Assembly (NCBI GenBank): GCA_963739975.1
Contig: CAVUCK010000014.1
Location: 167,791-231,790, forward strand
Source: JALZMG01 sp963739975
GTDB taxonomy: Bacteria; Actinomycetota; Acidimicrobiia; Acidimicrobiales; Ilumatobacteraceae
Length of the DNA stretch: 64,000 nt
Direction of reading: 5' to 3'
Shown: positions 10,522 to 18,545 of the stretch, piece by piece
How the letters are laid out: every line of letters begins with the position of its first letter
How positions within the stretch are numbered: position 1 is the stretch's first letter
The notes under the pieces: generated by a model
The model's input: only the letters and a program-made list of their open reading frames with translations
Databases searched by the model: none
What the model was told of the DNA's origin: nothing
Made by a program: the position numbers and the translations under genes

Positions 10522-10687
10522 CCGCCGCTCCTCCTTCCCGCCTGGATCGAGCCTCGACGGTAGCGACGATGACGACATCCGGCGCGGCCCGGCGTCGCCG
10601 GTTGTGAGAGGCTCGCGTCAGACCGCGACGTGCGGGGCGGCGACCGTTCGACGGCCACGCACGGGCGGTGGAACTGAGGAGAGATAC

Positions 10688-10756
10688 ATGGCGACGTTCA
10701 GCAAGGCGATCTCGGCGGGCGCGGGCTCGCATCCCAGCGGACGGTGCCGGTCATGA
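10688..10756 (+). CDS. Possible 22-residue leader or small peptide, coupled to the next gene
   Basis: A short frame begins at ATG 10688 behind GAGGAGAG and reads MATFSKAISAGAG before ending at TGA 10754-10756. That TGA overlaps the ATG of the following membrane protein as ATGA, so its translation could feed ribosomes into that gene. It has no membrane segment or recognised motif. It could be a true small gene, a leader peptide, or a chance frame behind a good ribosome binding site. Confidence 0.35.
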   Translation: MATFSKAISAGAGSHPSGRCRS

Positions 10757-11640
10757 AGGCGGGGCGCATCGTCCTCCTCGTGTTCGGGTGCCTGATCGGC
10801 CTGCTCGGCCTCGGGCTCCTGATCGGTGGCATCGCCGCGGCGGTCGCCTACGGGGTGGCCCGGGACAGCGACGGGTTCTTCCGCTCGGACGAGATCCACT
10901 TCGTGTCGGCCGCCTCCGCGATCACCTCGGAGAGCGTCGATCTGCACGGTGGTCCCGGTGACATCGGCTGGTTGTCCGAGCGCGGTGACATCGGCACGGT
11001 GTCGGTGGAGCTCCGGCCCGTCACGCCCGGCCAGGAGGTGTTCGCCGGCATCGGACCGACGGCCGAGGTGGCGAGGTATCTGGCGTCGGTGGCCCTGGAC
11101 CGCGTCGACGACATCGAGAGCAACGTCGCCAGGTTGGTGCCCCAGGAGGGCACGGCAACCCCGACGCCGCCAGTCGATCAAACGTTCTGGGTGGCCCAGA
11201 TCGCGACGGCCGAGACCGGTTCGATGACGTGGGAGATCGAGCGAGGTGACTGGTCGATCGTGGTGATGAACGCTGATGGCAGCCCTGGCGTCAACGTCGA
11301 CGCCCGTGTCGGCATCAAGATCGACTGGCTGCTGCCGGTGTCGATCGGCCTGATCATCGTCGGTGTCATCCTGCTGGCGGGTGGAACGACGATGGCCGTG
11401 TTCGCCGGCCGCGGACCCCGTCGGCCGTTGCCCCCGGTGTACCCGCCCGGTGGGCAGCCGACGATGGCGACCACGCCGACGGGAGCTCCGCCACCGCCGC
11501 CGGCCGGGCCGGCGCCCGTCGCCCAACCGCAGCCACAACCCCAACCGCAACCGCAGCCGCAGCCGCAGCCGCAGCCGAGCCCCACCGAGCCGTCGGGACC
11601 GACGCCACCACCGGGGCCGACGGCACCACCCGGCCCCTGA
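10753..11640 (+). CDS. Two-helix membrane protein with Gln-Pro repeat tail
   Basis: A hydrophobic helix starts almost at once (IVLLVFGCLIGLLGLGLL). An extracytoplasmic domain of about 160 residues follows, then a second helix (LPVSIGLIIVGVILLAGG) around residues 193-213. The cytoplasmic tail is very rich in Pro and includes nine consecutive Gln-Pro pairs. The middle domain, with a DLHGGPGDIGW segment, is not one I can name. The ATG at 10753 overlaps the stop of the small upstream frame; a GTG at 10744 is an alternative. A function is not assigned; Pro-rich tails of this kind often serve as flexible linkers or interaction sites. Confidence 0.75.
   Translation: MKAGRIVLLVFGCLIGLLGLGLLIGGIAAAVAYGVARDSDGFFRSDEIHFVSAASAITSESVDLHGGPGDIGWLSERGDIGTVSVELRPVTPGQEVFAGIGPTAEVARYLASVALDRVDDIESNVARLVPQEGTATPTPPVDQTFWVAQIATAETGSMTWEIERGDWSIVVMNADGSPGVNVDARVGIKIDWLLPVSIGLIIVGVILLAGGTTMAVFAGRGPRRPLPPVYPPGGQPTMATTPTGAPPPPPAGPAPVAQPQPQPQPQPQPQPQPQPSPTEPSGPTPPPGPTAPPGP
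11524..11577 (+). repeat. Nine Gln-Pro codon-pair repeats
   Basis: Within the tail of the membrane protein, CAA/CAG and CCG/CCA/CCC codons alternate nine times, encoding (QP)9. The use of both Gln codons and three Pro codons suggests an older repeat rather than recent slippage, though the last copies are uniform CAGCCG. Length change here would stay in frame in units of six bases. Confidence 0.85.
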
Positions 11641-11665
11641 GGAGGGCGACCGATAGGTTGCCGCG

Positions 11666-14063
11666 ATGGCCGGAGTGAGCGAGCGAACGATCGACCTGGC
11701 CGGATCGATCCTCGGGACGCGGGTGGTGCGGACCGAGGACCCCGTCCTGCTGACGGGCGGGGCGAAGTACCTCGACGATCTCGACCTGCCGGGCAAGCTG
11801 CACGCCGTCTTTGCCCGGTCCGAGTCGGCGCACGCCGCACTCGTCGCCGTCCACCTCGACGCGGCACGCGACGTTCCCGGGGTCGTCGCCGTCTACACGG
11901 CCGCCGACCTCGGCGTCGCGCCGCACCACGGCTTCGCCAAGGTCCACGAGGACTTCGCCCGACCGCCGTTGGCCGACGGCGTCGTGCGCTTCGTCGGTGA
12001 GGCGATCGCCCTCGTCGTGGGCGAGACCCTGGCCGCCGCCGCCGACGGCGCAGCGGCCGTCTGGGCCGAGTTCGAGCCATTGCCCGTGATCACCGATCCG
12101 GAAGCTGCGCTCGACGAGCAGGCAGTGGCGATCTTCCCAGCGCACGGCTCGAACCTGGCGCTCGTCGTCACCGACGCCGCCGGCGTCGACCCGGCCGACG
12201 GCAGCGACGTCGTCGTCCGCGGGCGCTACGTCAACCAGCGCATGGCCGTCGTGCCGATGGAACCGAACAGCTGCGCGGCAGTGCCGGGCGACCAGTTCAC
12301 GTTCTACGCCTCGACGCAGATGCCGCACGCGCTGCGGCCACAGGTCGCCGGCGCGTTGGGGATCGACGAGGACACGATCCGGATCATCGCCCCACAGGTC
12401 GGCGGCGGCTTCGGCGGCAAGGCGGGGATCAGCGCCGAGTACTCGGCGGTCGGTGCCGCCGCCCGGATGCTCGACCGGCCCGTCACGTGGACGCCGGCGC
12501 GCAGCGACGAGCTGACCTCGCAACCGCACAGTCGCGGCCAGATCCAGTACGCCGAGCTCGGCTGCAGGCGCGACGGCACGTTCACCGGGCTGCGCGTCCA
12601 CCTCGTCGGTGATGGTGGCGCCTATCCGGGCATCGGCACGTTCCTGCCGGCGGGCACCAAGCGCATGGCCAACGGGACGTATCGCTTCCCGGCGATCCAG
12701 TTCGACGTGGCGGTGGCCGTCACCAACACGACGCCGATGGGCGCCTACCGCGGTGCCGGTCGACCGGAGGCCACCGCCCTGCTGGAGCGGCTCGTCGACC
12801 ACGCCGCCCACGAGCTGGACATCGACCCCATCGAGCTGCGCCGCCGCAACCTGCTGGCCGACGACGTGTTCCCGTTCACGACGCTGACGGGCGTCGTCTA
12901 CGACTCGGGGCGGTACGCCACGCCGCTCGAGGCCGCCGCCGAAGCGATCGGCTACGACGCGCTCCGGCGCGAACAGGCGCAACGGCGCCAGCGCGGCGAC
13001 CGGCTGGCGCTGGGCATCGGTGTCTCGGCCTACGTGGAGATCACCGCGGGCGGCGGCGCCTCCGAGTTCGGCGCCGTCGAGGTCCACGACGACGGGTCGG
13101 CCACGGTGCGGGCGGGGACGTTCTCCCACGGTCAGGGCCACCAGACGGCGTTCGCCATGCTCGTCCACGACCAGACCGGCATCCCCGTCGAGCGGATCCG
13201 GCTCGTCGACGGCGACACGGAGCTCGTCCCGACCGGCGGCGGCACCGGCGGGTCGCGCTCGCTGCAGCTCGGCGGGTCGGCGGTGCACCAGGCGACCGAG
13301 GCGTTGGTCGACAACGCCAAGGAGCTGGCGGCTCGCCTGCTCGAGGCCGACGTCGCCGACATCGTCGTCGACGTCGCCGCCGGCACGGTCGGTGTGGCCG
13401 GCGTCCCGGCTGCGGCGCTCGACTGGGCCGAGCTCGCTCGTCGGGCGACCGGAGAGGGCGGGCTGCTGTCGGCCGAGGCGACGTTCGACCAGGGCAACGC
13501 CACGTTCCCGTTCGGCGCCCACATCGCCGTCGTCGAGGTCGACCTCGACACGGGGCGGGTGCGGCTGCGCCAGCACGCCGCCGTCGACGACTGCGGCACG
13601 GTGATCAACCCGTTGCTCGTCGAGGGCCAGCAGCACGGCGGGGTCGCCGCCGGCATCGGCCAAGCGCTGTTCGAGGAGGTCCGCTTCGACGCCGACGGCA
13701 ACCCGTTGACGGCCAACCTCGCCGACTACTCGATGGCCTCGGCCGCCGACCTGCCGAGCTTCTCGGTGCACTCCACCGAGACGCCCTCGCCGCTCAACCC
13801 GCTGGGGGCCAAAGGCATCGGGGAGGCGGCCACGATCGGATCGACGCCGGCCGTACAGAACGCCGTGATCGACGCTCGTCGCCCACCTCGGCGTGCGCCA
13901 CCTCGACATGCCGTGCACGTCCGAGCGGGTGTGGCGGGCGATCCAGGACGCCACGGCCGGCACGTTGCCCGACCCGTGGCGGGACCCGCCCGCCGTGTTC
14001 GCCCGCCTGCAGGCAGGCGAGGCCGCCGACCAAGCCGGCCAGGACGCCGCCGAAGGCATCTGA
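11666..14063 (+). pseudogene. Xanthine dehydrogenase/CO-dehydrogenase-type molybdopterin-binding subunit, frameshifted near the 3' end
   Basis: This is a large molybdenum hydroxylase subunit of about 800 residues. Visible motifs are the N-terminal GTRVVRTEDPVLLTGGAKY, the MoCo-binding QVGGGFGGK, AYRGAGRPEA, and the C-terminal LGAKGIGEAATIG whose Glu is the catalytic base. The AYRGAGR sequence rather than AYxCSFR argues against a true aerobic CO dehydrogenase. Near 13875 one base is missing: AVIDA is followed, in the next frame, by LVAHLGVRHLDMP and a normal C-terminus ending at 14063. Because the break lies behind all catalytic motifs, the protein may retain activity or this may be a sequencing error. 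No FAD or iron-sulfur subunit is adjacent, which is unusual. Confidence 0.88.
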
Positions 14064-14077
14064 GGTTCTGAGGCAAC

Positions 14078-14101
14078 ATCGCCATCGAAAACGATGGCGA
14101 T
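14078..14101 (+). terminator. Perfect 10-bp hairpin behind the molybdopterin hydroxylase
   Basis: ATCGCCATCG and CGATGGCGAT form a perfect ten-base-pair stem around an AAAA loop, 14 bases after the stop at 14063. There is no T run, so it is an L-shaped terminator or mRNA-stabilising hairpin rather than a classical intrinsic terminator. Confidence 0.6.
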
Positions 14102-14141
14102 ACGGACAGGGAACCGCGAGCGCGCTAGGAACGGGCCATGA

Positions 14142-14166
14142 GTGAGCGAGTCTTCGAGCGAGCGAA
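14142..14166 (+). repeat. Dispersed repeat, copy A
   Basis: The core GAGCGAGTCTTCGAGCGAG begins just behind a leading GT and recurs in inverted orientation at 18517-18545 and in a diverged form at 49512-49535. This copy lies 20 bases upstream of the inverted repeat that covers the start of the enoyl-CoA hydratase gene, the same arrangement as at copy B. Confidence 0.7.
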
Positions 14167-14186
14167 TCATCAAGCACGGTCTTCGG

Positions 14187-14246
14187 CTCATTGGTGCACC
14201 CCGGCATGGTGGATCGCGTCGCACATCGACAGGGTGCACCAATGAG
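14187..14246 (+). promoter_or_regulatory. Start-codon-containing inverted repeat upstream of enoyl-CoA hydratase
   Basis: CTCATTGGTGCACC at 14187-14200 and its exact complement GGTGCACCAATGAG at 14233-14246 are separated by 32 bases. The right arm contains the ATG at 14242. In an mRNA that includes both arms, a 14-bp stem would bury the start codon. No Shine-Dalgarno sequence is visible. The same design precedes the asparaginase gene at 18412. It could be an operator, an RNA switch, or part of a mobile repeat. Confidence 0.65.
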
Positions 14247-15090
14247 CGAGTCGTACCAGGAGATCCTCTACGCCGTCGACGACCCCGTCGCCACCATCAC
14301 CCTCAACCGGCCCGAAGCCCTCAACGCGTGGACCGACACCATGGCCGCCGAGCTCGGCGATGCCGTCGGCCGCGCCGCCCAGGACCCGGCCGTGGTCGGC
14401 ATCGTGATCACCGGCGCCGGCAAAGGGTTCTGCGCCGGCGCCGACATGAAGCGCCTCTCGTCCCTGTCGTCGGGCGAGCCTCGGGCCGGCGCAGACGCGC
14501 CGTTCGCCCGCCAGCAGGCCCCGCCGCCGGGCGAGGAGTCGTGGGGCGACGACCTGCGGGGCACGTACACGTGGCTGATGTCGGTGCCAAAGCCGATCAT
14601 CGCCGCCATCAACGGGCCGGTCGCCGGGATGGGCGTGCCGATCGCCCTGTCCTGCGACCTCCGCTTCATGAGCTCGACGACCGTGCTGACCACCTCGTTC
14701 GCCCAGCGCGGGCTGATCGCCGAGTGGGGCCTGTCGTGGCTGCTCGGCCGCCTCGTCGGACCCGCCCACGCCCTCGACGTCTTGTACTCGGCACGCAAGG
14801 TCGACGGCGAGGAAGCGGCGCGGATGGGTCTCGTCAACCGGGCGCTGCCGACCGAGGAGGTGCTGCCGGCGGCACAGCAGTACGTCCGCGACCTGGCTGC
14901 CACGTCGTCGCCGGCCTCGATGGCGGTGATGAAGCGCCAGGTGTACAGCGAGCTGCACGCCGGTCTCGGCGACGCCGAGCGGCGGGCGATCGAGCTGATG
15001 GTCGAGAGCTTCGGCCGCCCCGACTTCAAGGAGGGGGTCTCCTCCTTCCTCGATCGGCGACCGCCGAAGTTCGGTCGCCTGGGCGCCTGA
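14242..15090 (+). CDS. Enoyl-CoA hydratase/isomerase family protein
   Basis: This 282-residue crotonase-fold enzyme adds water to, or isomerises, an enoyl-CoA in fatty-acid or related acyl-CoA breakdown. The oxyanion-hole segments are GKGFCAGADM and INGPVAGMGVPIALSCDLR; an acidic residue in LIAEWGLSW fits the catalytic Glu position. The ATG at 14242 lies inside the right arm of a perfect inverted repeat. The next gene, a PLP decarboxylase, begins nine bases after the stop, so the two are probably cotranscribed. The exact substrate cannot be read from sequence. Confidence 0.9.
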   Translation: MSESYQEILYAVDDPVATITLNRPEALNAWTDTMAAELGDAVGRAAQDPAVVGIVITGAGKGFCAGADMKRLSSLSSGEPRAGADAPFARQQAPPPGEESWGDDLRGTYTWLMSVPKPIIAAINGPVAGMGVPIALSCDLRFMSSTTVLTTSFAQRGLIAEWGLSWLLGRLVGPAHALDVLYSARKVDGEEAARMGLVNRALPTEEVLPAAQQYVRDLAATSSPASMAVMKRQVYSELHAGLGDAERRAIELMVESFGRPDFKEGVSSFLDRRPPKFGRLGA

Positions 15091-15098
15091 GCAGCGTG

Positions 15099-16457
15099 AT
15101 GCACCGCTGGGACGAGAGCACCGACCTCCTCGCCCAATCGGTCATCGGCTACGCCGTCGAACGGCTCAAGACGCCGAAGGACCCGACGTGGGGTGCCCGC
15201 CCCGCCGACGAGCTCGCCGTCGCCCTGGAGGGCGCCATCACGCCGGATGGCCTGGGTGGGCACGCCGCGCTGGCGCTGTTCCGCGACGTGCTGATGCACG
15301 CCTGCCGGCCGATGGACCACCCGATGCACCTGGCGTACGTGGCCACGGCCCCGACGCCGGCGGCCAACCTGTTCGACCTCGTGGTCAGCGCGTCGAGCAT
15401 CTTCGGCGGCCTGTGGGAGGGCGGCGCGGGGGCGATCGCCGCGGAGAACCAGGCGCTCGCCTGGCTGGCGTCCCTGGCCGGCTTCCCCGAGGGCGCTGGT
15501 GGGTGCTTCGTCAGCGGCGGCTCGGCCGCCAACCTCTCGGCGCTGGTCACGGCCCGGCACCAGGCCCGTGAACGGTCGGGGTCGCCGACCGGCGGGCGAT
15601 GGCGGTTCGCCACCACCGCCGAGACCCACGCCTCGGTCCACGCCTCAGCCGAGGTGATGGACGTCGACGTGGTGCTGGTCGCCCCGGACGAGCGCGGTCG
15701 CATGACCGGGAAGGCGCTGCGGGCGACACTGGCCGAGTCCGGCACCGACGGGCTTTTCGCCGTCGTGGCCAACCTCGGCACGACGAACTCCGGCGCTGTC
15801 GACGAGCTCGATGCGATCGCCGACGTCTGTGCCGAGCTCGGGCTGTGGCTACACATCGACGCGGCGTACGGCGGTGCCGTGCTGTGCGCCCCATCGACGG
15901 CCGAAGCGCGGCGAGGCTTCGAGCGGGCCGACAGCTTCGGCATCGACCCCCACAAGTGGCTGTTCGCGCCGTACGACTGCGCGGCACTCGTCTATCGCGA
16001 TCCTCAGGCGGCGTCGGCGACCCACGCCCAGCACGGCACGTACCTCGACATGGTCAGCCGTGAGGAGTGGAACCCCAGTGACTTCGCCTTCCACCTCTCG
16101 CGGCGCGCCCGTGGCCTGCCGCTGTGGTTCAGCCTCGCCACCTACGGGACCGACGCCTACACGGAGGCGGTGGAGACCACGCTCGACGTGGCCCGGGCCT
16201 TCGCCGACGAGGTCGATCGTCGGGACGGCTTCACGCTGGTCATCGAGCCCGAGCTGTCGGTGGTGCTGTTCGAGGTCGACGGGTGGGACGACGACCGCTA
16301 CGTGGCGTGGAGCCGCAGCCGGGCCAAGGCCGGCGTCGCCCTCGTCGTCCCCACCAAGTGGGGTGGGCGGACGTGCTACCGGGTGTGCGTCGTCAACCCC
16401 CAGACCACCCTCGCCATGCTCACCACCCTCCTCGACGACATGACCGGAGCCCCCTGA
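15099..16457 (+). CDS. Group II pyridoxal-phosphate amino-acid decarboxylase
   Basis: This protein of about 452 residues belongs to the aromatic-L-amino-acid/glutamate decarboxylase fold. FVSGGSAANLSAL holds the phosphate of PLP, LWLHIDAAYGGA contains the Asp that binds the pyridine nitrogen, and DPHKWLFAPYDC carries the Schiff-base Lys at about residue 286. It should remove CO2 from an amino acid such as Trp, Tyr, DOPA or Glu; which one is unknown. It follows the enoyl-CoA hydratase by nine bases, and a GTG three bases upstream is an alternative start. An 82-bp palindromic element begins directly after its stop codon. Confidence 0.9.
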   Translation: MHRWDESTDLLAQSVIGYAVERLKTPKDPTWGARPADELAVALEGAITPDGLGGHAALALFRDVLMHACRPMDHPMHLAYVATAPTPAANLFDLVVSASSIFGGLWEGGAGAIAAENQALAWLASLAGFPEGAGGCFVSGGSAANLSALVTARHQARERSGSPTGGRWRFATTAETHASVHASAEVMDVDVVLVAPDERGRMTGKALRATLAESGTDGLFAVVANLGTTNSGAVDELDAIADVCAELGLWLHIDAAYGGAVLCAPSTAEARRGFERADSFGIDPHKWLFAPYDCAALVYRDPQAASATHAQHGTYLDMVSREEWNPSDFAFHLSRRARGLPLWFSLATYGTDAYTEAVETTLDVARAFADEVDRRDGFTLVIEPELSVVLFEVDGWDDDRYVAWSRSRAKAGVALVVPTKWGGRTCYRVCVVNPQTTLAMLTTLLDDMTGAP

Positions 16458-16539
16458 CATCCGAGTGTTTGCAGCATCCGAGTGTTTGGTGCTGGGGGCC
16501 CATGCTCGAAACACTCGGATGCGAGGAAACACTCGGATG
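16458..16539. repeat. 82-bp four-armed palindromic element, copy 1
   Basis: CATCCGAGTGTTT occurs at 16458-16470 and again at 16475-16487. Its reverse complement AAACACTCGGATG occurs at 16509-16521 and 16527-16539. Outer arms can pair with outer and inner with inner around a 21-base centre. The element fills the gap between two convergent genes exactly, starting at the base after one stop codon and ending two bases before the other. A second copy of the same length lies at 27045-27126. Confidence 0.9.
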
Positions 16540-16541
16540 GG

Positions 16542-17471
16542 TCAGGCGGGGGTGAAGTGGGAGGCGGCGCGGGGGCGGGCGGTGTCGGTGCGCACCTCGC
16601 CGTCGGCGACGAGCTTGACGAGGTGGCTGAGCACCGTGCGGGCGGCCGGCTCGTGCAGGCGCTCGTCGACGCCGGCGTAGAGCGCTGCCACCATCGCCGG
16701 GATCTCACCCACCCCACCGCGCACCAGCTCGAGCACTTGGCGCTCGCGCTCGAGGCGGTGGTCGACCAGCGCGCCGACGTAGCGCTGCGGGGAGTCGATC
16801 GCCGGTCCGTGCGTCGGCCAGTACGTCCGGTCGCCGGCCCGCCCGGCCACCTTGCGCAGCGACTCGACGTATGCCGCCATGTCACCGTCCGGCGGCGAGA
16901 CCACCGTCGTGCTCCACCCCATCACGTGGTCACCCGGGAACAGCACTGCCTGCTCCTCGAAGGCGAAGCACGTGTGGTTCGACGTGTGGCCCGGCGTGTG
17001 CACGGCGCGCAGCGTCCAGCCGGGGCCCGACGCCGCCACCTCGCCGTCGCTCACCTGCACGTCGGGCACGAACGCCAGATCCGTCGACTCCTCGACCTTG
17101 ACGGCCATCGCGTCGGCGGAATCCACGTCGGCCGGGTCCGGCGTCGGGTGCGGCCCGTGGGCGATCGTCGGCGCGCCCGTCTCGGCAGCCAGCCACGCCG
17201 CCAGCGGCGAGTGGTCGGCGTGGCAGTGCGTCACACAGATCGCCGTCACCCGCTCGCCGGCGATGGCGGCGGCCAGCGCATCACGGTGCGAGTCGAGCTG
17301 CGGACCGGGGTCGATCACGGCGACCTCGCCCTCGCCGACGAGGTACGTGCCCGTGCCGCGATACGTGAACTTCGACGGGTTGTCGGCGATCACCCGGCGC
17401 AGCATCGGCCCGACCTGCTCGACGCGGCCGTAGACGACGTCGTCCAGTGTCCCGAACTCCGGCCCGCTCAT
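16542..17471 (-). CDS. MBL-fold metallo-hydrolase
   Basis: The zinc-binding motif THCHADHSPLAAW (HxHxDH) and later HTPGHTSNHTC and LFPGDHVMG define a metallo-beta-lactamase-fold hydrolase. The 309-residue length and C-terminal winged-helix-like region resemble the LACTB2/glyoxalase-II-like group. That group includes thioester hydrolases and nucleases, so the substrate is open. The ATG at 17471 overlaps the stop of the asparaginase gene as ATGA, so the two are translationally coupled. Confidence 0.9.
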   Translation of the reverse strand: MSGPEFGTLDDVVYGRVEQVGPMLRRVIADNPSKFTYRGTGTYLVGEGEVAVIDPGPQLDSHRDALAAAIAGERVTAICVTHCHADHSPLAAWLAAETGAPTIAHGPHPTPDPADVDSADAMAVKVEESTDLAFVPDVQVSDGEVAASGPGWTLRAVHTPGHTSNHTCFAFEEQAVLFPGDHVMGWSTTVVSPPDGDMAAYVESLRKVAGRAGDRTYWPTHGPAIDSPQRYVGALVDHRLERERQVLELVRGGVGEIPAMVAALYAGVDERLHEPAARTVLSHLVKLVADGEVRTDTARPRAASHFTPA

Positions 17472-18412
17472 GGTTGGCCGACAAGCGCCCGCACGACTCC
17501 GACCACGCGACCGTGGCCGTACACCGGCTCGACGACGACGTCCCTGGCCAGATCGACGCCGATGGAGCGCAGCGCGGCGATCGTCACCGGAGCCCTCGCC
17601 CGTGCCGCACCGTCGGCGATCTTCAGGGCCACCGCCCGGCCGTCCGGCAGCGCTGCCACCTGCACGCCCTCCGCGCCGTCCTTGACCAGCAGCCCCGGCA
17701 CGGCCTGCATCAGCAGCGTCACGTCGCGGCGCGGCCCACCGACCAGCTCCGGGTGCGCCGTCATCGCCCGGTGCACGGCGTGGCCCTCGACCGCGAGCGC
17801 ACGAACCGCCGAGGCCAGCGCGAGCAGCGAGACGGTCGGCGTGGGCGCGCCGCAGCCGTCGACACCGACGTGTTCGATCGCCGCCGCCGTCGAGCGGACC
17901 AGCGCATCGAGGATCGTCCGCTGGACCGGATGATCTTCGGCGGTGTAGCCGGCCGTCGGCCACCCATTGACGACCGCTGTGGCGAGCATCCCGGCATGCT
18001 TCCCGCTGCAGTTCTGCAGGATCGACGCCGGACCGATGCCGTCGCGGACGGCAGCCTCGTGGGCGTCACCGTCGAGCGGCCACGCCGGCGTGTTGTCGAG
18101 GTCGCCGGCGACGAGGCCGACGCCCGCCAGGACCTCACCGACCGCGGCGATGTGCTGGGGCCGGCCGTCGTGGCTGGCGCAGACGACGGCCAGCAGCCGA
18201 TCGTCGACGGCCAACCCGGCGTCGAGCATCGCCGCCGCCTGCAGCGGCTTCAGCGCCGACCGGGCGTAGATGGGGCGTTCGACGTCGCCCACGGACCACG
18301 CCACCGCACCGTCGTGGTCGAGCACGATCACCGCGCCGTAGTGCACGCTCTCCACGAACCCGCTGCGCTCGGCGACGGCGACGGGGACGTCGTCGGGGAC
18401 GGTGTCGCTCAT
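17468..18412 (-). CDS. Asparaginase (asparaginase II family)
   Basis: This 314-residue protein has the PF06089 asparaginase II features: IYARSALKPLQAA, VCASHDGRPQH and ILQNCSGKHAGML. The family hydrolyses L-asparagine to aspartate and ammonia, probably in the cytoplasm since no signal peptide is seen. The ATG at 18412 lies inside one arm of the same inverted repeat that covers the start of the enoyl-CoA hydratase gene at 14242. Its stop overlaps the start of the downstream metallo-hydrolase. A longer start upstream would read through the repeat and is unlikely. Confidence 0.88.
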   Translation of the reverse strand: MSDTVPDDVPVAVAERSGFVESVHYGAVIVLDHDGAVAWSVGDVERPIYARSALKPLQAAAMLDAGLAVDDRLLAVVCASHDGRPQHIAAVGEVLAGVGLVAGDLDNTPAWPLDGDAHEAAVRDGIGPASILQNCSGKHAGMLATAVVNGWPTAGYTAEDHPVQRTILDALVRSTAAAIEHVGVDGCGAPTPTVSLLALASAVRALAVEGHAVHRAMTAHPELVGGPRRDVTLLMQAVPGLLVKDGAEGVQVAALPDGRAVALKIADGAARARAPVTIAALRSIGVDLARDVVVEPVYGHGRVVGVVRALVGQP

Positions 18413-18472
18413 TGGTGCACCATCGACCGATGCGACGGTTCCCACCGCTTGAACATCAAGGGCACCAATGAG
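18408..18472 (-). promoter_or_regulatory. Start-codon-containing inverted repeat upstream of asparaginase
   Basis: On the minus strand the asparaginase start sits in GGTGCACCAATGAG (18421-18408). The opposing arm, GGGCACCAATGAG on the plus strand, ends at 18472, with a spacer of about 38 bases. The arms differ at one or two positions, unlike the perfect copy at 14187-14246. A dispersed repeat (18517-18545) lies behind the distal arm, as in the other copy. Confidence 0.6.
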
Positions 18473-18516
18473 CGTGTCGCCGCAAAGCCGGCGACGAAGA
18501 AGCACCGTGACAACTG

Positions 18517-18545
18517 TTCGCTCGCTCGAAGACTCGCTCGCTCAC
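18517..18545 (-). repeat. Dispersed repeat, copy B
   Basis: On the minus strand this is GTGAGCGAGCGAGTCTTCG followed by AGCGAGCGAA, a 29-base version of copy A with a CGAG insertion. It overlaps the last codon of the AI-2E-type transporter gene and lies about 45 bases from the asparaginase inverted repeat. Confidence 0.7.

Noticed and set aside
11666..14063. The molybdopterin hydroxylase as aerobic CO dehydrogenase CoxL
   Set aside because: The diagnostic AYxCSFR loop is replaced by AYRGAGR and no coxM or coxS genes are adjacent.
11366..14242. A 958-codon minus-strand frame opposite the molybdopterin hydroxylase
   Set aside because: Low-complexity composition and full overlap with a gene carrying all family motifs. 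Its first codons come from the dispersed repeat, which is reported separately.
16458..16539. Repeats with regular spacing as a CRISPR array
   Set aside because: Only four arms, two of them inverted, with spacers of 4-21 bases and no cas genes in the window.
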